From contig CM069445.1 in the NCBI GenBank assembly GCA_035610835.1, forward strand, positions 36,718,656-36,782,655: a stretch of 64,000 nucleotides of DNA. The letters run 5' to 3'. The notes under the pieces are model-generated. The model did not search any database, was not told the DNA's origin, and was given only the letters and a program-made list of their open reading frames with translations. Of the stretch, positions 21,501-29,170 are shown in pieces; positions within the stretch are counted from its first letter, which is position 1; each line of letters opens with the position of its first letter. The position numbers were made by a program, and so were the translations under genes. Origin of the DNA: Ophiura sarsii. Lineage: Eukaryota; Echinodermata; Ophiuroidea; Amphilepidida; Ophiuridae.

Positions 21501-23758
21501 GCATGGTAAAAAAAATTACATGTTTCCCGTCCGGACTTTTTAAAAAAAGGAGGAGGGAGGGTCTTACTATTTACTATTTTCCCATTTTTTGATATTTTTC
21601 AAGATGGCCGCCAAGTCGAAAGTGACCAACTGACTGTGTTGCAGACACTCCTAAACAGGATTTTCCACTCTAATTGCCAGAGGAATAAAAATATGAAAAG
21701 GTTTACCTAATATATAGAGCCAACTACACATTGTTTCTTAATATGTTTTCTTCATTTTTCAGGTTGAATGAGGAACAAAACATCATTGATCGAAAGGATG
21801 TAGGCCTGCCTACATGTATAATTGGTCCCCATACTATTTCAATTGAGAAGCCATGTCAATAATTCCGTGTCATGCATGGCATGAACATGCTATGAAATGA
21901 TACAGCATTTCTATTACACCTGCCATTCCTATGGGCAAAGGATCAATCACTAAAAAATAAAAAATAAAATGTTTTGTTTTTTGTTTTTTTTACAGAATTT
22001 TCGGAAATAGTAAATAGTAAAAAATAGGAGGCGGCGGCCATAAAGGAGGCGGGCGGGGACGGGAAACATGTTAATTTTTTTACTAGGCCTAATGCTATTA
22101 GGTGACGAAAATAATACATGATCTACAGACAAACTGACCTCTCCGATAAGGTTGGTTGGTCAGACAGGATTTGGTTGGGTTGTTTTTTTTGGGGGGTGGG
22201 CGGTCAAAAAATTGTGAATATGATGGTGAATGCTCAACAATTTTTGACATTTTCACAAATTTCCAAACAAAAAAATCAATTTATTTTTTATATTGCCACA
22301 TTTTTTCAACATGCACTGACTTGACATAAGGTGCAGCAGTGTATCCATTGCTGCATTCTCAAAAGAAATGCATACGTAATTACCATTGAATGGTGAAAAA
22401 AGACACCTTATTCTGACTTGAATGCACTATGACACTACTGCACATAACACATGTAGCCTACAAACCTTGAGTCGTATCTGTCTGATTATCTCCGGCAGAA
22501 GAATTTTCCTTTTGGTGAGTGAAGCTAGACACCCTTCGTGCACCTGATATAGGATGAAAGATTATCAAGTAACATTGTTACATTTTTTTTCTACAAATTA
22601 AACAAATTGGAATGTGACAATTCAGACTCCAGTTTTGCATTTTTTTCTAAAAATCATGTTTTTAAGGTTTTTATAATATTTCATTTAAAACTTGATACAA
22701 ATTTTGCTTTCAATGATACAGTCAATAATATTTCATGGTTTTTTTAAACACCTAAGAATATACAAACAAAATAATACTAAAAAACAGTCAATTTAAAACA
22801 AAATGTACTTTTCTGAAACAGAATTCAGACTTTGTACAGAAAAGAAAATAGGTTGAAATGTAAGAGATTTCCATTAAAAGCAATATTAAATGCCTTCAGT
22901 CTCCGAGACCAATCTCAGGGTTTCAAATTGGACTAAAGTTTGAAATTTGAAATTAAATGACAATAACAAAACTTTTAGATTTTGTCACTTACCGGCTGCC
23001 GTATTCTCCACTTTTCCGTGAGATTTCTTTGACTTTGCCTTGCTTCCATGAGTAGCACCAGATTGTATGATCTCCTTCACGTTACTGCCCCCTTCGCCGC
23101 CTCCACCATCTAACTTCTTCTTTCTCCTCTTCTTCTTTTCGGACTTGTCCGCGTCCGTCTTGTCCCCGTTGTCTTTACCCTCACCCTCTTCTGCTTCTTC
23201 TTCCGCCTCTCTCGCTTCATTTTGTATTTGAATCTCTTTCAAAATGTTCTGAGTGCATTGCCATTTGTAGTCGCCATACTGCACTTGGTTTGTCAACTCC
23301 TTGTAGTGTCCCTCAAGGTTGTTGACTAGTTCTCTCGGCAGATCTAAGTGTTCCTTTTTAAAGAGGTAAAGTACGCTACTGAGTTGTACAAGAATGGTGG
23401 GTGCTAAGGATACTGCCTCGTGGTAGTGCTGTTTCTGGGAATACTCCCCTTCCCAAGACAACAGACTGTCGTCGCTTCCCCGTCGTCTTAGCCTCCGGAA
23501 GACCTGTGCATCGTTGTTCAAATTTGGCAAGTCCCGTCTACCGTCGAAGTCGTCAATGTCTCCAAACAAACCTCCGAAGTCATCATACTCTCCACCATCC
23601 TGTCTTTGCTTCTGTCTCTCCTGACTGGTAAGGAAGGCTGCTAGCGTAGGTGGCAAATTGGCAAAGCGTAGACTGCGAGGCAACTCATCTGGCAATTTCC
23701 GATGACGCTTCTTTCTCTTTAGGATCACTAGCTGATCGAAGAAAAACACTTCAGCCAT
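3374..23758 (-). CDS. C3orf20-like protein with FAM194 domain, 15 exons
   Basis: Coding exons, in transcript order: 23758-22993, 22543-22466, 20572-20383, 18486-18199, 17895-17737, 16025-15779, 15283-15036, 14629-14510, 12966-12760, 10635-10399, 9734-9609, 8114-7877, 6515-6399, 4702-4560, 3581-3374. They join in phase to 3,372 bases (1,123 aa plus stop); all have AG acceptors and GT donors. Residues 1-281 are charged, with acidic and Lys-rich tracts. A FAM194-type domain (YPSGN, CYHPNG, WDW) covers about 440-575. The C-terminal part has CRCSRHKVPS, HNAVPGMF and YAGGKLVF. Family knowledge: the combination matches vertebrate C3orf20, as I recall it, and the FAM194/ERICH6 domain; function is unknown. 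The start is the first ATG of exon 1; an upstream non-coding exon is possible. The exon 8 donor is the weakest junction. Introns are packed with MITEs and one LINE. Confidence 0.88.
3991..4338. repeat. TTAA-flanked MITE, family A copy 1
   Basis: Flanked by TTAA at 3987-3990 and 4339-4342. The ends begin AGGTAGATG and are inverted at the right. About 80-85 percent similar over its length to 5995-6350. TTAA target duplication is the hallmark of piggyBac-type transposition. It lies in intron 14 of the C3orf20-like gene. Confidence 0.85.
4560..4702 (-). CDS. C3orf20-like exon 14
   Basis: Phase 0 in, phase 2 out (donor GTAAAATAG). Encodes about residues 1007-1054, including YAGGKLVF, IFNGYG and FLPADFRF. 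This conserved block gives the clearest resemblance to vertebrate C3orf20. Confidence 0.9.
4889..5085 (+). repeat. tRNA-derived SINE
   Basis: A pol III A-box-like TGGCTTAGTGG is followed about 35 bases later by a B-box-like GATCGAATCCC, the spacing of a tRNA head. The downstream body is non-coding and includes ACCCTAAACCGGGGTTAGGG. A tRNA-headed SINE in intron 13-14 is the best reading; the element's right end is approximate. Confidence 0.6.
5995..6350. repeat. TTAA-flanked MITE, family A copy 2
   Basis: Perfect 22-base terminal inverted repeats (AGGTAGATGACCCGATCACA at the tip) are flanked by TTAA at 5991-5994 and 6351-6354. The intact ends suggest a younger insertion than its partner at 3991. 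A non-autonomous piggyBac-like element is inferred from the TTAA alone. Confidence 0.9.
6399..6515 (-). CDS. C3orf20-like exon 13
   Basis: 117 bases, phase 0 at both ends. Encodes about residues 968-1006 with LLVYDVISAVHLSGHKQP and HNAVPGMF. The donor is GTGAGT. Confidence 0.9.
6785..7005. repeat. Palindromic-end MITE (AGTTCCAAATTGG family), copy 1
   Basis: The tip CTATAGTTTAATCAGTTCC is inverted at the right (GTTTGGAACCAACTAAATA, then AACTA), and the final TATAG was split by the next element. Other copies are near 15526, 35275, 35694 and 39972. The interior carries CACGCATATGATGCACA, shared among copies. Non-coding. Confidence 0.8.
7006..7843. repeat. CAGGGTGTCCCT-ended DNA element inserted at TA
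   Basis: CAGGGTGTCCCTAAAAAAA at the left is inverted at the right, with TA on both sides (7004-7005 and 7844-7845). The subterminal block GGCTTTCAA...ATTATATA is also inverted. It sits inside the terminal CTATAG of the MITE to its left, so it is the younger insertion. Short ORFs inside do not resemble a transposase. Confidence 0.85.
7877..8114 (-). CDS. C3orf20-like exon 12
   Basis: 238 bases, phase 2 in and 0 out. Encodes about residues 889-967: ALRAEMLG, CRCSRHKVPSLGDLELD, then a hydrophobic stretch LIVIAVVSALFP and a polar tail. Vertebrate C3orf20 has a comparable Cys/Arg-rich block. Acceptor CCACGCAG, donor GTAAGA. Confidence 0.9.
8312..8565. repeat. AGGGGTCGTCC-ended MITE
   Basis: AGGGGTCGTCCATAATTTT with GCCATTTTC at the left is inverted at the right. 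Two internal palindromic ACGTAC/TACGTA blocks and G-rich tracts are present. The minus-strand ORF covering it is an artefact of this repeat. Confidence 0.85.
9180..9480 (+). repeat. 3' tail of a LINE or SINE with (ATT)n-like end
   Basis: T-rich sequence ends in a small hairpin, GGCGCTCAGAGG / TATTAGCGCC, followed by TTGTTATTATCATCTTATT. A short hairpin followed by a microsatellite-like tail is typical of CR1/L2-group retroposon 3' ends. The left boundary is a guess. Confidence 0.5.
9609..9734 (-). CDS. C3orf20-like exon 11
   Basis: 126 bases, phase 2 at both ends. Encodes about residues 847-888, Thr/Pro-rich, ending KPLIGCPI and joining ALRAEMLG of exon 12. The donor GTATCC is weak, but it is the only one restoring the GCPIALRAEMLG join. 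An alternative acceptor 15 bases downstream keeps the frame. Confidence 0.75.
10168..10322. repeat. hAT-type MITE with 7/8 target duplication
   Basis: CAGGGGCTCTCA at the left is inverted as TGAGAACCCCTG at the right. Flanking octamers are GTTTAGGC and GTTTAGGA. The ends resemble the element at 27274-27583. The 8-bp duplication and CAGGG ends point to hAT. Confidence 0.8.
10399..10635 (-). CDS. C3orf20-like exon 10
   Basis: 237 bases, phase 2 at both ends. Encodes about residues 768-846: a Ser/Arg/Pro-rich, probably disordered linker (RSPSAPPVSYAQRRPFSTMS and onward). Donor GTGAGT. Confidence 0.88.
11455..11560 (-). repeat. Degenerate TTAGGG-like (telomere-type) repeat tract
   Basis: About 100 bases on the plus strand repeat GGGTTAGG-like hexamers with variants (GGGTTTAGGG, GGTTAGGG, GGGTTTGGGTTAAGG). 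It is an interstitial telomere-like or simple-repeat tract in intron 9. The ORF reading across it is a repeat artefact. Confidence 0.75.
12491..12561 (+). pseudogene. tRNA-Asn(GUU)-like pseudogene or SINE head
   Basis: The D-arm and anticodon region (GTGGCGCAATTGGTTAGCGC, then TTCGGCTGTTAACCG) matches tRNA-Asn with GTT anticodon, followed by a T-arm GGTTCGAGTCC. About four bases are missing after CCG, which shortens the anticodon 3' stem and variable loop, and the T-stem is mispaired. It is therefore unlikely to be a working tRNA. Confidence 0.75.
12760..12966 (-). CDS. C3orf20-like exon 9
   Basis: 207 bases, phase 2 at both ends, acceptor after a long C/T tract (CCCCAAATCAG) and donor GTAGGT. 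Encodes about residues 699-767: NVCDNWLEHYRIAVGIRAP, then a basic and acidic linker. Confidence 0.88.
13150..13560. repeat. Degenerate low-copy tandem repeat
   Basis: Blocks containing CAGGTTGATTTA, CTCCTAAA-CATTT-C-GTGGC and TTAATAACC recur three or four times with much drift, with a short direct repeat of CTCTGAAACCAAATAAAC. It looks like an old minisatellite in intron 8; unit borders are unclear. Confidence 0.5.
14140..14395. repeat. Interspersed repeat with GGGTCGGTCGG / GGTCAGTCAGGCCCGT motifs
   Basis: The right part (GGGTCAGTCAGGCCCGTA) is inverted near 36706-36730, and similar A/T-run-rich bodies occur at 22130-22320 and 36680-36890. A dispersed non-coding family; ends not resolved. 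Confidence 0.5.
14510..14629 (-). CDS. C3orf20-like exon 8 (3' boundary uncertain)
   Basis: Encodes about residues 659-698: NSNGLPCTLTQLKTG... ending CHCTEVDG. The obvious donor GTGAGT (exon end 14518) gives phase 0, but exon 9 needs phase 2. A donor GTTTGT eight bases further on (exon end 14510) restores the frame and makes the whole chain a multiple of three. I used that one; an overlooked small exon is the alternative. Confidence 0.7.
15036..15283 (-). CDS. C3orf20-like exon 7
   Basis: 248 bases, phase 0 in and 2 out, donor GTGAGT. Encodes about residues 577-658: YLVTDEDFQSKSAEE, a six-proline run, a Lys-rich stretch, then SDIVKSLEMEDPTEYN and a basic end. Confidence 0.92.
15448..15464 (+). 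repeat. Homopolymer G17
   Basis: Seventeen consecutive G in intron 6. Length is likely variable and prone to sequencing error. Confidence 0.9.
15526..15730. repeat. Palindromic-end MITE (AGTTCCAAATTGG family), copy 2
   Basis: TATAGTTAAATCAGTTCC at the left is matched in inverse orientation by CAGAACTGATCAATGTATA at the right. Shares the internal CACGCATATGATGCACA with the copy at 6785. Located in intron 6 of the C3orf20-like gene. Confidence 0.8.
15779..16025 (-). CDS. C3orf20-like exon 6 (FAM194 domain end)
   Basis: 247 bases, phase 2 in and 0 out, donor GTAAGT. Encodes about residues 494-576: KFLSTEKEGILFDTEG, KKWDWVLPH, then a beta-rich stretch. The G-ILFD-G...WDW pattern is the C-terminal half of the FAM194 domain. 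Confidence 0.92.
16128..16255. repeat. Tandem duplication of a 64-bp unit
   Basis: 16128-16191 and 16192-16255 are diverged direct copies (GATGCCCATTTGACAG / GATGCTCATTTGACAG, then AAATTGGCAGAGGAAA in both). Lies beside the LINE insertion in intron 5. Confidence 0.8.
16274..17226 (-). mobile_element. 5'-truncated LINE (reverse transcriptase fragment) with 20-bp TSD
   Basis: The minus-strand frame 17207-16275 encodes the C-terminal half of a non-LTR reverse transcriptase: RQGC..SP near the start, the catalytic YADDTALFET, then a long downstream region with WRRMLRVNWKEKRTNISIL and RKLAYFGHIIRG. It ends in an acidic run encoded by a (GAA)n tail. The insertion is bounded by identical 20-base copies of TATATCAAGATCAACCAAAT (16254-16273 and 17227-17246). 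The 3' tail microsatellite suggests an RTE-like or related clade, which is inference. It lacks the endonuclease and 5' RT parts, so it is dead on arrival. Same orientation as the host gene, intron 5. Confidence 0.9.
17291..17335 (-). pseudogene. Decayed duplicate of C3orf20-like exon 6 start
   Basis: On the minus strand the sequence after an AG reads FLSRGKAGILLGIE, aligning with FLSTEKEGILFDTE of exon 6. About three quarters of the bases match over about 45 positions, and the TATTG...CCTT...AG acceptor region also matches. It breaks the expected phase and soon loses similarity, so it is a relic exon rather than a usable alternative. Confidence 0.6.
17737..17895 (-). CDS. C3orf20-like exon 5 (FAM194 domain core)
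   Basis: 159 bases, phase 2 at both ends, donor GTAAGT. Encodes about residues 441-493: GYPSGNIAVIVSRAGPR, GAYTLVYNDNEDK, ACFTPTGHGCCYHPNGLV. The YPSGN and CYHPNG motifs are the best marks of the FAM194 family. Confidence 0.95.
18085..18180. repeat. Partial copy of the AGTTCCAAATTGG MITE
   Basis: TAGTTCTATCAGTTACAAATTGGTGAGAAATA closely resembles the left end of the copies at 6785 and 15526 and is followed by diverged sequence. Probably an old, truncated copy. Confidence 0.55.
18199..18486 (-). CDS. C3orf20-like exon 4
   Basis: 288 bases, phase 2 at both ends, acceptor CCCAAACAG and donor GTGATG. Encodes about residues 345-440: IKTDSGRYRNLGHDKPLY, TRYYGDAKREQMLKYISKK, then a Ser/Thr-rich segment ending KVKHILTES. 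The donor keeps the join to GYPSGN in frame. Confidence 0.9.
19078..19982. repeat. 905-bp element with five evenly spaced GGTAACnCGCGTTAC palindromes
   Basis: Ends ATGGGCGATTCCACGGTAA and, inverted, TGGAATCGCCCAT. Near-palindromes of the form GGTAACACGCGTTAC occur at 19092, 19270, 19454, 19629 and 19797, spaced 168-184 bases apart. No long ORF. A truncated second copy of the left 170 bases lies at 24294-24463. Best read as a non-autonomous DNA transposon in intron 3. Confidence 0.8.
20383..20572 (-). CDS. C3orf20-like exon 3
   Basis: 190 bases, phase 1 in and 2 out. Encodes about residues 282-344: a Gly run, LHQPNFLQVVSFSMSSKVCE, then a Lys/Glu-rich helix and IVEICLERLRESL. The donor ATGTAAAT is acceptable but weak. 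Confidence 0.88.
20721..21078. repeat. Inverted-repeat element with TGTTTGTTTGTCCAT ends
   Basis: TGTTTGTTTGTCCAT at 20721-20735 is exactly inverted at 21064-21078. A second inner pair is built on GGTCGGTAGGTCGGA / TCGGTCGGAC. Non-coding MITE in intron 2. Confidence 0.85.
21506..22084. repeat. MITE with TACATGTTTCCCGTCC ends
   Basis: AAAAAATTACATGTTTCCCG and TCC at the left are inverted at the right, and a subterminal TTTACTATTT / AAATAGTAAA pair extends the arms. About 580 bases, non-coding, in intron 2. Confidence 0.85.
22130..22325. repeat. Dispersed GTTGGTTGGTCAGACAGG repeat
   Basis: Resembles the bodies at 14140 and 36680 (GGTCGG or GGTTGGTCAG followed by long T and A runs). Ends not resolved. 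Confidence 0.4.
22466..22543 (-). CDS. C3orf20-like exon 2
   Basis: 78 bases, phase 1 at both ends, acceptor CTATATCAG. Encodes about residues 256-281, a short polar Ser/Thr/Asn-rich segment (VSSFTHQKENSSAGDNQTD). Confidence 0.85.
22993..23758 (-). CDS. C3orf20-like exon 1 (start codon)
   Basis: 766 bases encode residues 1-255. Order: MAEVFFFDQLVILKRKKRHR, an Asp/Gly-rich acidic segment near 55-75, LSWEGEYSQKQHYHEAVSLA and a helical region with a leucine-rich face near 115-160, then a long acidic and Lys-rich tail. The ATG follows a stop-containing leader; no signal peptide or membrane segment is seen. Donor GTAAGT. Confidence 0.9.
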
Positions 23759-24084
23759 AGTTTGTCCCTACCATTTTGGACTGGTTAATGGAGCATTGTG
23801 TGCTTGCATTTGGCAAGTCAAAGATCCTGCATGAATGACAAAAGGAAAAATAAAATATTTTTTTGTCTTGATTACAATGGACAAGGCCAGAAAGTCCGTT
23901 TTTTTTCTTGTGTAAAACAAATCGATAGGTTTTGGCGCATGACCTGTGTTGACAAGGAGATAAAGTTACCTAAAGCTACCTAAAGCCAGGACACTGCCAC
24001 ATATATGTACGTCAATGTAAATATCTATCCATGCACACAATCAAATTGGGAACAAAAGAAACATTCATGGGAAGATGCTTCAAG
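23759..24084. promoter_or_regulatory. Presumed 5' flank of the C3orf20-like gene
   Basis: Sequence immediately upstream of the start codon on the minus strand. No TATA box, CpG cluster or obvious leader exon can be singled out. Named only by position. Confidence 0.35.
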
Positions 24085-24290
24085 ATGTCTCTGCAAAATG
24101 CCTTCTAAAACTTTACACAGTGAACACTGAACAGTGAACTGCTTACGTGTTTGCAAATATGTTTCATAGTAGTATACTACATGTACCTATCACAGATCTC
24201 AATTACCATAAATATCTGCAAAAGGCCTTCTAAAACTTTACACAGTGAACAGCTTACGTGTTTGCAAATACGTTTCATAGTAGTACCACA
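24085..24290. repeat. Direct duplication of an about 80-bp segment
   Basis: CTTCTAAAACTTTACACAGT...GCTTACGTGTTTGCAAATA-GTTTCATAGTAGTA occurs twice, about 127 bases apart. The first copy carries an extra ACTGAACAGTGAACT, itself a small internal duplication. Confidence 0.85.
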
Positions 24291-24293
24291 TAT

Positions 24294-24463
24294 CACGGCG
24301 ATTCCACCGATCGTTACACATGTTAGCGCGCCATTCTTTATTCTCCACTCAATAACTGTAAGAGTAATTTGAATGAAATTTTCATCTTCTGTATATTGTA
24401 AAAACCAAGACTTACGGCTAAATCCTTATGCTTACACCAATCTGAAATATCAGCTCATGTTAA
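24294..24463. repeat. Truncated copy of the 19078-19982 element
   Basis: GGCGATTCCACCGATCGTTACACATGTTAGCGCGCCATT... follows the left 170 bases of the larger element at about 85 percent identity and stops at GCTCATGTTAA. It retains only the first palindrome position, mutated. Confidence 0.85.
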
Positions 24464-25277
24464 GGAGGCTGTGCACCTTCAGGTATAGTATCCGTAAAAC
24501 TGCTGTAACTTCTTCATTATTCATTTAATTGCAGAAAAGGGTTCAATGAATCCAACCATGATCATGAAATTGACCATTTTAGAAAAAATTATAAAAAACA
24601 CATTTTTTGACCCATTATAGGTTCTGCAAAGATAACTCAAATATATTTTGTCAAATTTTGTCATACTAATTTTATAATATTCCTAAAACAATTCCCTAGG
24701 AATTGCCAAAAATGTGGATTTTCATGATTTTGGAGGTCAACATATCACATTTGTTGGCACTTTTTGGTTGATAATTCAAAAAATTAGTAGTTTATATTAA
24801 CGCAAAACACTTCGACATCATTAACTACCGGTACTTCATTAGCTGTGTCCATAAGGCGTCAGATTTAGGATACAGAGTTCCCGGGTTCAATTCCCCATCC
24901 GGTCAAGGTAAGGTAAGTTCATCTAAAAATCTTTAATGCCATGCAAAAATAAATTGCGAAAGAATAATAGAATGAACAAATGAGACATAAAATTGCAGGA
25001 AATAAGTTCCTGTATTTTTTTTCACATTAAAATATCATTTTCATTTAGGCCTAGTATTTTAATGAATAACTACATAGGTCGGCATAAAGTCGGTCAATGT
25101 CGGCTAAACGTCACTTCATGTACGTACGTCTGCCCAAAATTTTCACATAAGTGGTCGGTTCGACGTAGGCAAGATAAACAGCCGATCTTTGAGCTGACGT
25201 CTCTGGGATGTTTGGTCCGACCAAAACTCAACGTATCTGAGTAATATGGGCTAGTACTAGTACTGTAGTAGACTTAC
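24464..25277. other. Intergenic DNA; one weak tRNA-like B box
   Basis: No gene seen. 24850-24905 contains GGGTTCAATTCC preceded by a poor A-box candidate, possibly an old SINE head. The rest is AT-rich. Confidence 0.4.
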
Positions 25278-25935
25278 TATATGTGTGGTGGCATGGGAAA
25301 ACCCTTCACATGGTTATTTTCTAGCAACTTGGTTTTTTTCTTTGGCAGAGAGCTTCATACTCTACTGAGTATAGGACTGTTTAAATTTTTCAGAAATTCC
25401 ATCTAGAACTACAGTTATAGTATTTTAAAGTCGGCAAGTTTAAACGCAACACTAAAAATTGAAATTAACAATTCAAAGGTGTACACAAAATATTGTAAAT
25501 GCTCTAATAATGATAAAACTACATTGTTATATCACACAGAATAGCTTGTCATATATGAAAAGGACTTTTGACATGAACCTAGGTTTTTGCGATATTATTA
25601 ACAATTGTAAGTTCTTCACTTTCAAAATCTTTACAATGCATTGTCGGAATTTACAAGTGGTTACCATGGTAACAATGTCATTTTACGTAAACATAGCATT
25701 TTACACATACAATTTGATAAACAAGGTTCAGAAAAGTACTAAAATAAACTTAACATCTGGAATTTTGCATAAAAAACTCCTGGAGACTAAAGTTCAAGGT
25801 ATAATCTCTATCTTGGGACCAAAGTTGGAAAATTGACTTGGAACTCATTTGTTAGAAATATTTTGGTATGACCCAGATATCTCAATATTAATACTAGCGA
25901 CTTCCGACGGGTTTTCCCATACCACCACACATATA
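25278..25935. repeat. MITE with TATATGTGTGGTGG ends
   Basis: TATATGTGTGGTGGCATGGG then AAAACCC at the left is inverted at the right with one or two changes. The right subterminal CGACTTCCGACGGGTTTT resembles those of the elements at 31350 and 36265. The 125-codon frame inside has no family resemblance. Confidence 0.85.
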
Positions 25936-26112
25936 ATCAAGCTGCGATCGACAAATTTTTGTTTTGATTATTTATTTATAGACTAGTCACTAGACTTGAC
26001 TAGAGTGAAACTGAAGTGTCTTAATATTAATATATTATTAATTTCAAATTAAATTAAAATTAGGCCTATCAATCATGCATTACTTTCAGCACATCCAATA
26101 CGTCATACGTCG

Positions 26113-26440
26113 AGAGCGTGTGTGGTCTAGTGGATAGATCGCAGGTCTCACGATGCAAAGGTTGTGAGTTCGAGCCCCACTACGGCCAACATGTTTGTAT
26201 CCTTGGGCAAGGTACTTAGTCTCAATTGCCTCGTGGTTCAGAAGTCACGTAGAAATGGTGGTCTCGTGCATCGGAAGAGCAAAATCCGAGCACGTTAAAA
26301 GGTCACAGATTCCTTCGTAAAGAGTAGGGAATCATCCCGGTCTGTGGCTGTACACACATTGTCCCAAGGAAACTGGGGCCTTGGCGTTAATATCCTGACT
26401 TATGGATTCTGCCGAGTATTGATGTAGATGTAGATAGAAT
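26113..26440 (+). repeat. tRNA-derived SINE
   Basis: An A box TGGTCTAGTGG and B box GAGTTCGAGCCCC lie at tRNA spacing (26118-26190). They are followed by a body containing ATCCTTGGGCAAGGTACTT, a motif common in tRNA-headed SINEs of aquatic animals, and a GATGTAGATGTAGAT tail. Complete-looking. Confidence 0.85.
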
Positions 26441-26449
26441 AGATGTAGA

Positions 26450-27250
26450 TACTACTTAATACTATTGGTAGTATTTTTTAGTACCTAGTTCTTTGGCAGC
26501 ATTGTAACAGTGCTGATAGTATTTTGTAGTACCTAGTTCTTTAGTGCAGTATGGAGTAATAGTATTTTGTAACATTTAGTTCTTTAGGTAAGTTAGGGTT
26601 GTAGCACCTGGGTACTGGCATTACAAAATAATTGAAAACTAAAAAAAAATACTAAACGGGATATAAAATGAAAAAATCCCATCTCCCCCTAAAAATTAAG
26701 AATAAACAAATAAAATAGGAAAGGTACACAACAAAATAAATGGCATAGAAATAATAGGCATATACGACGGGTATTAAACAAATTATAAATATTTATAAAA
26801 ATAAATGGCATTGCAAAAAACTTGAAAATTAAAAAAATAATAACAAAAAGGGATACCACACCTTAAAATGAAAAAATTAAATTAAATAAAATGAAAAAAT
26901 TAAATTAAATAAAAACATCTCCCCTAAAAATTAAGTACACAAAAACAGTTACAAATAATAAAATTAAATCAAACACCTACTGTACTCCATATCATAGGAA
27001 GAAATACTACTACAAAGTGCAGTGATCCATATTTAAACCAATTACCTGTGTTTCCAAACAAATTGCCTGTGTTTCCAAACAAATTGCCTGTGTTTACATT
27101 CTATATAATTGCCCTTTCCAAATGTGGGTAAAGAACTAAATGTTACAAAATACTATCTGTACCAAATGGGGTAAAGAACTAGGTACTACAAAATACTAAC
27201 TGTCATAGTAATTTGTAGTACTTAGTTCTTATTAGGCTCATTTCTGTTTA
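26450..27250. repeat. Foldback repeat built on TAGTATTTTGTAGTACCTAG
   Basis: The left half (26455-26590) holds three copies of TAGTATTTTGTAGTACCTAG TTCTTTA-like blocks; the right half (27125-27240) holds them inverted. The AT-rich middle includes three tandem 21-base copies of CAAATTGCCTGTGTTTCCAA at 27043-27110. Confidence 0.75.
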
Positions 27251-27273
27251 GTAGTAATAAATAGTATTTAGTG

Positions 27274-27583
27274 CAGGGGTTCTCAACCTTGGGGTCGTGA
27301 CCCCCATGGGGGTCATTTGGGGATTTCCAGGGGGTCATGAAGGGCTCATAAATATATAGGTTTTGGGGGAACCGTGTTACGTTTTGCTTTAAAAAAGCTT
27401 AGAAACACCCAAAAAGAAACGGTCAAATATGCAAAATTTCCTGCTCGCTACACTCGCATCCAAACTAAGCCGTTTCATTTATGATATCCGGCTGGTGTTT
27501 TTATTCAATTTTTGTTTTGGGGGTCACGGTACTGACCAGGAATGTCAAAAGGGGTCGTAGGGCAAAAAGGTTGAGAACCACTG
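27274..27583. repeat. hAT-type MITE with perfect 8-bp target duplication
   Basis: CAGGGGTTCTCAACCTT is inverted as AAGGTTGAGAACCACTG. ATTTAGTG flanks both sides (27266-27273 and 27584-27591). Non-coding. The end sequence and 8-bp duplication are typical of hAT elements. Confidence 0.93.
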
Positions 27584-27739
27584 ATTTAGTGCTTTAAGCA
27601 ACTAGACTTGTTCATTTATTTAGTAGCTGGAGACCTAAATACTACAAATTACTAATACTGTAGTACTCAGGATATCTTAGGGGTATTGCAGCTTTTGTGG
27701 GTTAGGGTTTTAAGTTACTGAGAATAATAGGCATAGCCA

Positions 27740-29170
27740 ATTGCGAGTTGCTGGCGAGTTGCTAATATTTCTCCAATCTTTAAGAAAGGAGACAGAAGCA
27801 CACCATCCAATTATCGGCCAGTGTCCATCACCTAACTGCTGAGGACCTAGCCAAATCCATCGACAACCGTGAGCAGATCGACGCAATGGTCCTTGATTTC
27901 TCTAAGGCCTTCGATCGTGTTCCTCATCAAAGGCTCCTACGCAAACTCCATCATTATGGCATTAGAGATTCCCTGCTACAATGGACAGCCAACTTCTTGA
28001 CTCAGCGCCAACAACGCGTAGTCGTCGATGGCAAGGCCTCCAACTGGGTACCTGTGTCATCTGGAGTACCCCAGGGAACAGTTTTGGGCCCCCTCCTGTT
28101 TCTCACATTCATCAACGACATACCACTTGGCATTTCTTCTAAACTGAGACTGTTTGCAGATGACTGCCTCTTGTATAAGCCAATCTCCTCCATCGATGAC
28201 AGCAACAAACTCCAACAAGACCTTGATCTCATCCATAAATGGTCAAATGACTGGCAAATGCAGTTCAACACCGACAAGTGCCACCTGATAAGGTTTACGC
28301 GGAAGTTAAAAACCATTGATGCTCAATACCATCTAGGAAGCACCCAGCTCACTTCTGTTGCAGACTATCCGTACCTCGGTCTCACATTCTCCACCGACTT
28401 GTCCTGGCAGAAGCACATTGGCAACATAACCAACAAAGCCAAAAGGATGTTAGATCTGCTTCGACGTAACCTAAGGAACTGCCCAAAAAGGATCCGCCAG
28501 CAAGCATACATCGGCATCTTTAGGATGGGACTCGCTCCACCATCGCAGACTGCTTGCCCAATCAGTGATGTTTTTCAAGATCCACCACGGCCTGGTCAAC
28601 ATCAAATTTCCACCGTGTGTTTCACCTGCCACCTTCTTTGGAAGACATGATCACCAACTCAAATTCAGCGTCATCCAATGCACAATCGACCCCTTCAAAT
28701 TCTCATTCTATCCGCGATCCATCCGCATCTGGAACAGCCTACTAGCCACTACAGTCTCGGCCCCATCCATTCTGGTCTTCAGGAAAGCCGCTATGCCATC
28801 CATCCGGGCGATGCTTCCCCCAGTTGGATCCAGACTCCTGTAAGCTGTCAAACCCCTGTATATAGTGCACCCTGAGTTTATTTCGTCTTTTTCGTCCAGT
28901 CATCACCATTATTTGTTCCGGAGATCGTCTTATTCTCTCTCCATTGTCCACCTTTTTACTTGCACAAACTTGCTGTATGACGTCATCACTGCACCACATC
29001 CAAGTTTAGCTTTACAGCTGTATATGGATTACACTACCAAGTACCAAGTACTTCAGTGTGCTATCAGGGTCTGCACTGCACGAGATCAACACGAGCACCC
29101 TGGCCTTGGCATTTACGTCCTATTTGAGGATCCTGCTAAGTATTCAACGTAAACGTAAACGTAAACGTAG
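27740..29170 (+). mobile_element. Degenerate non-LTR retrotransposon (Jockey/CR1 group) RT fragment
   Basis: 27760-27830 reads ISPIFKKGD and NYRPVSIT, then a deletion joins it to a frame with LAKSIDN...VLDFSKAFDRVPH, SSGVPQGTVLGPLLF, FINDIP and the catalytic LRLFADDCLLY. After a frameshift near 28560 a second frame gives YPRSIRIWNSL and FRKAA, the usual C terminus. A 3' untranslated part ends in ACGTAAACGTAAACGTAAAC near 29150. Internally deleted and frameshifted, so inactive. Confidence 0.9.

Noticed and set aside
25459..25836. 125-codon plus-strand frame inside the 25278-25935 element
   Set aside because: AT-rich, no recognisable domain, no splice context; the element shows no transposase motif.
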